Positions 6,666-13,135 of a DNA stretch of 14,153 nt are shown here, in pieces. Origin of the DNA: Candidatus Pelagibacterales bacterium (lineage in GTDB: Bacteria > Pseudomonadota > Alphaproteobacteria > Pelagibacterales > Pelagibacteraceae); the NCBI GenBank assembly GCA_016882185.1, contig VHCC01000012.1:1-14153 (forward strand). Reading direction: 5' to 3'. How positions within the stretch are numbered: position 1 is the stretch's first letter; the number at the start of each line of letters is the position of its first letter. The translations under genes were made by a program, and so were the position numbers. The notes under the pieces were generated by a model, which saw nothing but the letters and a program-made list of their open reading frames with translations, did not search any database and was not told the origin of the DNA.

Positions 6666-6666
6666 C

Positions 6667-6870
6667 ATGATACAAATCATTTTGAATGGAAAACCACATA
6701 ATATAAAAGAAAAAACTAATATAATTTCTTTATTAGAGACTTTGTCTCTTTCAGAAAAAAAAGTAGCTGTAGAAATTAATGAAGAAGTGGTGCCAAGAGA
6801 TAGTTATGCTAAAAAATTTTTATCATCAAAAGATCGAGTTGAGATAGTTCATTTTATTGGAGGAGGATAA
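6667..6870 (+). CDS. thiS: ThiS, sulfur carrier protein for thiazole synthesis
   Basis: A 67-residue beta-grasp (ubiquitin-like) protein. After adenylation and thiocarboxylation of its C-terminal glycine it delivers sulfur to ThiG for the thiazole ring of thiamine. Visible features are the first strand IQIILNGKPHNI, the LLETLSL helix, KKVAVEINEEVVPRDSYAK and the terminal strand RVEIVHFIGGG, ending in the required Gly-Gly (here three glycines). The length is typical. Its stop TAA abuts the TTG start of thiG. The activating enzyme ThiF, and ThiO or ThiH for dehydroglycine, are not next to it, so the rest of the pathway must be encoded elsewhere or replaced. Confidence 0.93.
   Translation: MIQIILNGKPHNIKEKTNIISLLETLSLSEKKVAVEINEEVVPRDSYAKKFLSSKDRVEIVHFIGGG
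6859..6867 (+). promoter_or_regulatory. thiG ribosome binding site embedded in the ThiS Gly-Gly-Gly codons
   Basis: The last three codons of thiS, GGA GGA GGA, spell a strong Shine-Dalgarno sequence. GGAGG at 6859-6863 is 7 bases from the thiG TTG at 6871, and AGGAGG at 6861-6866 is 4 bases away. This strong site compensates for the TTG start and decides it. Confidence 0.7.
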
Positions 6871-7641
6871 TTGGAAGATTTTATAATTTCTGGAAAAAAA
6901 TATAAGTCACGTCTTATCCTTGGTACAGGAAAGTATAAAAGTTTCGAAGAAACTGCAAAAGCAATTAATGCTGCGGAAGTGGAGATTGTAACAGTCGCTG
7001 TTAGAAGGGTAAATGTTACAAATCCTAAGGAGCCAATGTTAGTTGATTTTTTAGACCCAAAAAAAATTACTTATCTTCCAAATACTGCAGGCTGCTATAC
7101 GGCGGAAGAGGCTTTGCGAACATTAAGGTTAGCAAGAGATGCTGGAGGATGGAATCTTGTAAAATTGGAAGTGCTGGGTGATAAAGAAACGTTATATCCA
7201 AATATGATTGAAACTATTGACGCATTAAAAGTTTTAAAAAAGGAAAATTTTGATGTTATGGTTTATTCATCGGACGATCCTATACTTTGCAAACAGTTAG
7301 AAGATATGGGTGCTGCAGCTATTATGCCCCTAGGATCTCTAATAGGATCGGGCAGGGGAATTCAGAATAGATTTAATATCTCAATTATTAAAAACCAGGC
7401 GAAAGTGCCGGTAATTGTTGATGCTGGGATTGGCTGTGCTTCTGATGCTGCCATTGCAATGGAATTAGGTTGCGACGGCGTCTTAATTAATACCGCAGTC
7501 GCTGAGGCTAAAAATCCCATATTAATGGCTGAAGCAATGAAGGATGCTGTAATTGCAGGAAGAAAATCTTTTATTGCTGGCAGAATTAAGAAAAAAGTAT
7601 CTGCAAATCCATCAAGTCCGTTTGAGGGATTGATTGAATAA
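6871..7641 (+). CDS. thiG: Thiazole synthase
   Basis: A 256-residue TIM-barrel enzyme that builds the thiamine thiazole phosphate from 1-deoxy-D-xylulose 5-phosphate, dehydroglycine and ThiS thiocarboxylate. Length is normal. Motifs in order: SRLILGTGKYKSFEE, VTVAVRRVN, LPNTAGCYTAEEALRTLRLA, KLEVLGD with Lys98 as the likely Schiff-base lysine, MPLGSLIGSGRGIQN and the phosphate-binding VIVDAGIGCASDAAIAMELG, then GVLINTAVAEAKNP. The start is TTG 6871, directly after the thiS stop and behind a strong ribosome binding site; MEDFIISGKKYKSRLILGTG is the expected N terminus. It is cotranscribed with thiS. Its stop directly abuts that of the convergent rne. Confidence 0.96.
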   Translation: MEDFIISGKKYKSRLILGTGKYKSFEETAKAINAAEVEIVTVAVRRVNVTNPKEPMLVDFLDPKKITYLPNTAGCYTAEEALRTLRLARDAGGWNLVKLEVLGDKETLYPNMIETIDALKVLKKENFDVMVYSSDDPILCKQLEDMGAAAIMPLGSLIGSGRGIQNRFNISIIKNQAKVPVIVDAGIGCASDAAIAMELGCDGVLINTAVAEAKNPILMAEAMKDAVIAGRKSFIAGRIKKKVSANPSSPFEGLIE

Positions 7642-9561
7642 TTAGTTTACTTCTTTAACTACTTCTGGTTCTTTTTTTTTAGATTTTTTATTATCCTTAA
7701 ATCTATTTTTATTGAAGAATTTTTTTCTTTTCCCTTTATAATTATTTTGCTTTTCATCAGAAGCTTCTTCCTTATTTTCTAAGTTATTTGTTACAACCTG
7801 CTCAGTAGAATTTTCGATAATATTTTTTGAAGAAGGTTCTTTAACTTCAGTACCATTAAATTCGCTTATTAATTTCTTTTTAGAGTCAAAAAAACTAAAT
7901 AAAAATTCCTGACTTAAAAATTCTGAATTTTGAACCAAATTAATCTTTAATTTATATTTATTTTTAAAAAATTTAAGTTCGGTTGAGTAATTATTATTTA
8001 AAATATCAATTATTTTTTTAGATAAACTTACATTTATAATTCTAATCTTTGAGTCACTGAATGCTCGTTCTTCTAATAATTTAAGTACTTTTAGAGCAAA
8101 TGAATCAACAGATAGCTGAATTTCCCATTTAATCGAACTTTCCCTTAGTCTTTGTCTTGTCATTTCAAGAAGACCAAAGTTACTTATTCTTCCAAATTGA
8201 ATTCTTGCTTTATCATTTTTTAAAGACTCTCTTAATTTTCTCTCAACTAGTCTTTTATTTGAATAATTTTCCATATCGATAAAATCGATAACGATTAGGC
8301 CAGCTAAATCTCTTAATTTAACTTGTCTTGCAATCTCTTCTGCTGCTTCTAAATTATTTGTAAGAGCAGTTTTTTCAACATTTCTTTCTCTAGTTGATCT
8401 TCCAGAGTTAATATCAATTGAAACTAAAGCTTCAGTTGGACTTATAATTATATAGCCACCTGATTTTAATTCTATTCTAGGTTCGAAAATTGAATTTAAA
8501 TATTTTTCAATATTATAGTGATGAAATATTGGAATTTTACCTTTATATTTTACAACGTTCTTTGAATGAGCACTTGAGATTTTTTTTGCATATTTTTTTG
8601 CAGCCTCAAACGCTTTATCACCATCAACAATAATTCTATCAATATCTCTGCTATAGAAATCTCTAATAGCTCTAGCAATTAAATCTTCTTCTTCATATAT
8701 CGTGCTTGGGGCAATGGACTTTAGTGTTTTCATCCTAATTTCTTCCCATGTGCTTAATAAATTTGTTAAATCGTCCTTAATTTCATTTTTAGTTTTATTT
8801 GCACCGGCGGTTCTGACTATTAATCCCATTGTTTTTGGAAGCTCTAGGTCATTGATAATTTCTTTCATTTTTTTTCTATCACTAGAGCTATAAATTTTTC
8901 GAGAGATCCCACCGCCTTTTGCTGTATTTGGCATTAACACAATATATTTACCTGCAAGGGATATAAAAGTTGTCAGTGCAGCACCTTTTTTTCCTCTTTC
9001 CTCTTTTACGATTTGAATAAGAACTATTTGACCAGGTTTGATTACCTCTTGAATTCGATATCTTTTAAACCTGTAAAAACTTCTGTTATTTTTAGGTTTG
9101 TCTTCAACAAGATTTTCGTCTTGTGAGTCAATACTGCCATTTGTTACTTTGTTACCGATATTTTCTTCATCCTGATCACCATTCGATGAATTTTTATCTT
9201 GTAAATTAATCTCTTCATTTTGTTCAGCATGTTCAACAATTTCCTTATCATTTTCTTCTAAAAGTTTTGCTCTAGCTTCTTCTTCCTCTTTTTTAATACG
9301 ATCTTTGTCAGCCTGAGGAATTTGGTAATAATCTGACTGAATATCGTTAAACGCTAAAAAGCCATGTCTTTCGTTTCCGAAATCTACAAATGCAGCTTGT
9401 AACGAGGGTTCTATTCTACTTACTTTACCTAAGTAGATATTTCCTTTTAGATTTTTGCGATGAATATTTTCATATTCATATTCTTCAATTCCACGATCGG
9501 ACTTGATAGCAATTCTAGTTTCTTCTGGATGCGAAGCATCGATAAGTAATTCCTTAGACAT
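7642..9561 (-). CDS. rne: Ribonuclease E/G family endoribonuclease, cysteine-free and without long scaffold tail
   Basis: A 639-residue single-strand endoribonuclease of the RNase E/G family, expected to start mRNA decay and process rRNA and tRNA precursors. The N-terminal S1 domain (NIYLGKVSRIEPSLQAAFVDFG, residues 41-62) is interrupted by an acidic insert at about 83-160, as in other alphaproteobacteria, and resumes at KPGQIVLIQIVKEERGKKGAALT. The 5'-sensor and DNase I-like regions follow, with catalytic Asp383 (SIDINSGRST) and Asp426 (IVIDFIDM), 43 residues apart as in E. coli. After EMTRQRLRE (residues 466-474) the usual CPxCxG zinc-link is absent, and I find no cysteine anywhere. The C terminus lacks the several-hundred-residue degradosome scaffold and ends in a Lys-rich tail (KGKRKKFFNKNRFKDNKK). 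AGGAA lies 9 bases before the ATG. The gene is divergent from prfB and convergent with thiG. Confidence 0.92.
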   Translation of the reverse strand: MSKELLIDASHPEETRIAIKSDRGIEEYEYENIHRKNLKGNIYLGKVSRIEPSLQAAFVDFGNERHGFLAFNDIQSDYYQIPQADKDRIKKEEEEARAKLLEENDKEIVEHAEQNEEINLQDKNSSNGDQDEENIGNKVTNGSIDSQDENLVEDKPKNNRSFYRFKRYRIQEVIKPGQIVLIQIVKEERGKKGAALTTFISLAGKYIVLMPNTAKGGGISRKIYSSSDRKKMKEIINDLELPKTMGLIVRTAGANKTKNEIKDDLTNLLSTWEEIRMKTLKSIAPSTIYEEEDLIARAIRDFYSRDIDRIIVDGDKAFEAAKKYAKKISSAHSKNVVKYKGKIPIFHHYNIEKYLNSIFEPRIELKSGGYIIISPTEALVSIDINSGRSTRERNVEKTALTNNLEAAEEIARQVKLRDLAGLIVIDFIDMENYSNKRLVERKLRESLKNDKARIQFGRISNFGLLEMTRQRLRESSIKWEIQLSVDSFALKVLKLLEERAFSDSKIRIINVSLSKKIIDILNNNYSTELKFFKNKYKLKINLVQNSEFLSQEFLFSFFDSKKKLISEFNGTEVKEPSSKNIIENSTEQVVTNNLENKEEASDEKQNNYKGKRKKFFNKNRFKDNKKSKKKEPEVVKEVN

Positions 9562-9570
9562 GATAATAAA

Positions 9571-9575
9571 TTCCT
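9571..9575 (-). promoter_or_regulatory. Shine-Dalgarno sequence of rne
   Basis: AGGAA on the minus strand, 9 bases before the ATG that ends at 9559. It supports this start, which also begins the family-typical MSKELLIDASHPEETRIA segment. Confidence 0.5.
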
Positions 9576-9625
9576 AAATTTTTGATTAATTTTTAATGAC
9601 ATAAAATTCATTTGTTTTCTTAGCT

Positions 9626-9651
9626 ATTATAATAAACATCTATGCTAAAAT
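9626..9651. promoter_or_regulatory. Divergent promoter region of rne and prfB
   Basis: The palindrome ATTATAAT (9626-9633) contains perfect TATAAT hexamers on both strands: 9628-9633 on plus and 9631-9626 on minus. The minus copy would start rne about 58 bases upstream of its ATG. A plus-strand extended -10, TGCTAAAAT (9643-9651), is an alternative start for prfB. Neither has a good -35. A further candidate for prfB is TTGATT (9698-9703), 18 bases, TAAAAT (9722-9727), which would give an almost leaderless mRNA. No coding sequence is visible in the 178-base gap 9562-9739. Confidence 0.4.
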
Positions 9652-9739
9652 ATCTATTTAAATCTTAATAAATTAAGCAAATCAATGTAGAACTTGTTTG
9701 ATTATTTAATAAATAAACCATTAAAATTGATTTTTTAAA

Positions 9740-10835
9740 ATGATCGAAGTTAAAAATACTGCAGAAAAAGTAGGCAAATCCCTAGATAACATAAGGGGGT
9801 ATCTTTGATAAAAATCAGGTCGATAAAAGAATCTCAGATCTAACAGCGCAAACAGAACTTCAAGATTTTTGGAGTAATCAAAAAAATGCAGAAAAAGTAA
9901 TAAAAGATAGAAATTTTTTATTAGAAATTAAAAACAACTATGATTTTATTTTCAAAGAGCATTTGGATAACAAAGATCTTTTAGATATTGCTTTTAAAGA
10001 AAACGATGAAGTTTTAGCCAAAGACCTAAATAAATCATTTGAAAGCAATTTAGAAAAATTAAAAAAAATAGAACTTCTTTGTTTTTTATCCAATGAAAAT
10101 GATGCTTTGGATGCCTATGTTGAAATTCATGCTGGTGCGGGAGGCACTGAAAGTCAGGATTGGGCTGAGATGTTGAGGAGAATGTATTCAAGATGGGCAG
10201 AAAAAAATAATTTTAGAGTTGAGCTTATTCATGAAAGCAGAGGAGAAGAAGCTGGAATAAAATCATCAACAATTAAAATATCAGGCCAATTTGTTTACGG
10301 TTGGTTAAAAGGAGAATCTGGAGTTCATCGTTTAGTTAGAATATCTCCATTTGACTCAGGAGCAAGAAGACACACTAGTTTTGCAAGTGCCTGGGTTTAT
10401 CCTGTTATCAATGAAGATATTAATATTCAAATTTTAGATAAAGATATTCGAATAGATACTTATCGATCCAGTGGAGCAGGCGGTCAGCATGTAAATACCA
10501 CAGATAGTGCAGTAAGAATAACTCACATTGCAACTGGCATTGTAGTGCAGTGTCAGAACGAAAGATCGCAACATAAAAATAAAGAAACTGCGATGAATAT
10601 GTTAAAAGCGAGACTTTATGAACTTGAGATGCAAAAAAAACATAAAGACTCAGATAATTTAGAAAATTCCAAAAAAGAAATTGGTTGGGGAAGTCAAATT
10701 AGAAATTATGTCTTACAACCCTATCAGTTAGTTAAAGACAATAGGACTAATATTGAAATGACTAATCCAGAGAAAGTATTAGATGGAGATATAACAGTGT
10801 TTTTAGAAGCATCCGTATATCAAGGAATTCACTAA
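9740..10835 (+). CDS. prfB: Peptide chain release factor 2, expressed through a programmed +1 frameshift
   Basis: RF2 recognises UGA and UAA stops and triggers peptide release. The first 22 codons, from ATG 9740 (MIEVKNTAEKVGKSLDNIRG, then YL), end in an in-frame TGA at 9806. Shifting one base forward continues as DKNQVDKRISDLTAQ through to TAA 10833-10835, giving 364 residues (E. coli RF2 is 365). Annotating from the later in-frame TTG at 9963 would lose 74 residues. In the fused protein the anticodon-like SPF tripeptide is at about 202-204 (VRISPFDSGARRHTSF) and the catalytic GGQ at about 247-249 (RSSGAGGQHVNTTDSAVR). The residue matching the debated position 246 of E. coli RF2 is Ser, the common form. 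There is no clear Shine-Dalgarno sequence. The stop overlaps the next gene's start by one base. Confidence 0.96.
9794..9811 (+). promoter_or_regulatory. RF2 programmed +1 frameshift signal
   Basis: The core AGG GGG TAT CTT TGA (9794-9808) is identical to the well-known bacterial prfB signal: an internal Shine-Dalgarno-like AGGGGG three bases before the slippery CTT, then TGA. Ribosomes slip from CUU to UUU when RF2 is scarce, so RF2 controls its own synthesis. Two details differ from E. coli: the base after TGA is T rather than C, and the next zero-frame codon is TAA (9809-9811). Confidence 0.96.
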
Positions 10836-13135
10836 TGGTAAAAAAATTTAAAATTTTATTTATAATTATTGGAGTTTTTGCATCTATAATAATTTTTTTG
10901 TCCTATGGTTTTCAAACATCTAATTTTAATGAATTAATTCAAAAAAGATTTAATGAACAATATAAAAAAATTAAATTAGAATTTAAGAATGTTAGGATCA
11001 GTTTAGACATTAAAGATTTTGCAATAAAATTTAGCCTTAATGAACCAAAGCTTTCTCATAAAGGTGATCTAACAAATATTTATCAAACTAATTTTGGTGT
11101 TAGTCTTTTTTCAGTTATTAAAGGAAATTTTGAGCCAAAATTTATTGAAGTAAAGTTTTCAGAAAATTCATTTGAGAAAAGTATAGAGCTAGTAAGAGAT
11201 GTATTTTTAGAAGATGATCAAAAAGGCTATTTTGCAAACAAAGTTAAAAAAGGCCTCATTAAAGGTGATCTTAAGATTTACAATGAAGAAGCAATAAAAA
11301 TTGAATTTTTGGGTAGCATTAAAGATGCATTTTTTTCAATCACTAATGATTTGCCAGAATTTCAAAATATTAATGCTAATATTGAATTTAAGGGTAGTGA
11401 ATTAAACGTTAATATTTTATCAGGTTCAGCAGCGGGTCTAAATTTTGATAAATCGAAAATAATTTTAAATGAACTATCGAACAGTTATAAAGTTGCTCTT
11501 GATTTAAATTTAGCTGGAAAATTTAATTCACTAAAAGAGTTTAAGAATTTAAAAATTCAAATTTTTGAGGAGATTTCAAAAGACTTTGAAAAGTTATCAT
11601 TTTCTACAACAGCAACTAACAAGATAGATCTAGAGTTTGATAAAAAAGGAAATCTTTTAAATACTTCGGTTAAAGGTAAAGCCGATATTTCAAATCTAGA
11701 ACTTGATTTAGTTCAAAATGCTTTTCCTAATATTCTTGATGAAAAAAACCGAAAATTCAAGAATGGTAAATTAAAAGCTGAATTTGATAAAAAAAGTATA
11801 TTTATTGATGGAATTATTTTTAATCAGAATGATACTTTAGATTTCAAGATAAATACCGATCTTGCAAAAAAAACATCAAAAATTAATATTATCTCAGAGA
11901 TAAATTTTGTTAACTGGCAAAAAATTTTTAAACCCGTATATATAAAAGGATCTTCTAAATTTTACATTCAGTTAAATATTAATAAAGATCAATACTTATT
12001 TGACACAAGAGTTGATATTAAAAAAAGTTTAATAAGTTTTTCTCCAATTAATTTTAATAAACTATTAGATGATGAGGGTCAGATTCTTTTAAAAGGAGAG
12101 GTTAAAAAAAGTATCACTGAACTTGATAAAGTTTCTATCACTGCAGGTAAAAATAAAATTGAAATATTTGACTTAAACTTAGATGAGAATTTTTCTATAA
12201 CATCTGTTAATAATATTACCGTTAATACTGATAAGAGTAATTTTAAAATTACATCTTCCAAAAAAAATAACCTAAATCATATAGATATTTCTGGAAAACG
12301 ACTGGATGCAAAATATATTATTGATAGTTTAACAAGTTCAAAACCGTCAACTTTAGTATCAAAAAAATTTAATGGAACGATTAGTGCAAATATTGGCACT
12401 TTAGATACTGGAACTAACGATGATGTTAGAGATTTTGTTTTAAATGGAACAATTTTAAAAGGTCAATTTACAAAATTAGATGCCAATGGAGTTTTTTCAA
12501 ATAAAGAAAAAATTACAATAAAAATAAGTAGAAATAAAAACGGCAATATTGCAACCTACATGCTCTCCGATCGAGCAAGACCCTTTATTGCAAGCTTTAA
12601 CTTTATAAAAGGATTTGAAAAGGGAAAATTAGAATTTAGTTCTGAAGACTTAAGTCCAACGTCATCAAAGGGAAAAATAATTATTACTGATTTTAAAATT
12701 AGAGAAATACCTGTTCTTGCGCAAATACTCTCCTTAGCTTCCATTACTGGAATTTTAGATACTTTGAAGGGTGATGGTATTCGTTTTGATAATACAGTGA
12801 TTGTTTACGAAAATGATGAAAAATTTTTCACTTTTAAAGATTTTTATGGAACTGGCCCATCCCTTGGTTTTATTGTTGAGGGTAGAATTAATAATACTGA
12901 TAATTTTGTAAGTATAGACGGTAATTTAATCCCTGCTTATGAAGTTAATCGCCTTTTATCTAATATTCCAATTTTAGGTCAGATTTTAACTGGCAAAAGT
13001 GGCGATGGAGTATTTGGTGTTAGCTTTAAAATAAAGGGAAAAGATAATAATTTTGATACGACCATTAACCCTATTAGAACTTTAACACCAAGATTTGTGC
13101 AGAGATTTTTAGAAATATTTAAATCGGCTAAATAG
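10835..13135 (+). CDS. AsmA-like/YhdP-type (DUF3971) envelope protein
   Basis: A 766-residue protein of the AsmA superfamily. It has one N-terminal membrane anchor (residues 7-25, ILFIIIGVFASIIIFLSYG) preceded by lysines, so nearly all of it should lie in the periplasm. The long middle is made of repeating beta-strand-rich segments (FKNVRISLDIKDFAIKFS, GSELNVNILSGSAAGL and similar), as expected for bridge-like lipid-transfer grooves. The C-terminal region from about residue 610 carries the family signature: ITDFKIREIPVLAQILSL, GILDTLKGDGIRFD and NIPILGQILTGKSGDGVFGV, ending with LTPRFVQRFLEIF. YhdP, TamB and AsmA relatives take part in phospholipid movement to the outer membrane. E. coli YhdP is about 1266 residues, so this is a short member. 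The ATG overlaps the prfB stop (TAATG), indicating coupled translation. It overlaps the convergent tyrS by 8 bases. Confidence 0.78.
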   Translation: MVKKFKILFIIIGVFASIIIFLSYGFQTSNFNELIQKRFNEQYKKIKLEFKNVRISLDIKDFAIKFSLNEPKLSHKGDLTNIYQTNFGVSLFSVIKGNFEPKFIEVKFSENSFEKSIELVRDVFLEDDQKGYFANKVKKGLIKGDLKIYNEEAIKIEFLGSIKDAFFSITNDLPEFQNINANIEFKGSELNVNILSGSAAGLNFDKSKIILNELSNSYKVALDLNLAGKFNSLKEFKNLKIQIFEEISKDFEKLSFSTTATNKIDLEFDKKGNLLNTSVKGKADISNLELDLVQNAFPNILDEKNRKFKNGKLKAEFDKKSIFIDGIIFNQNDTLDFKINTDLAKKTSKINIISEINFVNWQKIFKPVYIKGSSKFYIQLNINKDQYLFDTRVDIKKSLISFSPINFNKLLDDEGQILLKGEVKKSITELDKVSITAGKNKIEIFDLNLDENFSITSVNNITVNTDKSNFKITSSKKNNLNHIDISGKRLDAKYIIDSLTSSKPSTLVSKKFNGTISANIGTLDTGTNDDVRDFVLNGTILKGQFTKLDANGVFSNKEKITIKISRNKNGNIATYMLSDRARPFIASFNFIKGFEKGKLEFSSEDLSPTSSKGKIIITDFKIREIPVLAQILSLASITGILDTLKGDGIRFDNTVIVYENDEKFFTFKDFYGTGPSLGFIVEGRINNTDNFVSIDGNLIPAYEVNRLLSNIPILGQILTGKSGDGVFGVSFKIKGKDNNFDTTINPIRTLTPRFVQRFLEIFKSAK

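Noticed and set aside
6622..6666. TPP riboswitch before thiS
   Set aside because: The gap is only 45 bases, with none of the conserved TPP aptamer sequence such as CTGAGA.
6622..6699. N-terminal extension of aroQ by 26 codons to an upstream ATG at 6699
   Set aside because: The residues before MNIVIINGPNLNLLG do not match the family and would overlap the divergent thiS gene and the promoter region. ATG 6621 gives the normal length.
9963..10835. prfB starting at TTG 9963 (290 residues)
   Set aside because: It would miss 74 N-terminal residues. The upstream sequence carries the exact RF2 frameshift signal and gives a full-length 364-residue protein.
12079..12744. Two minus-strand open frames inside the YhdP-like gene
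   Set aside because: Shadows of the plus-strand frame with no family resemblance or ribosome binding site.
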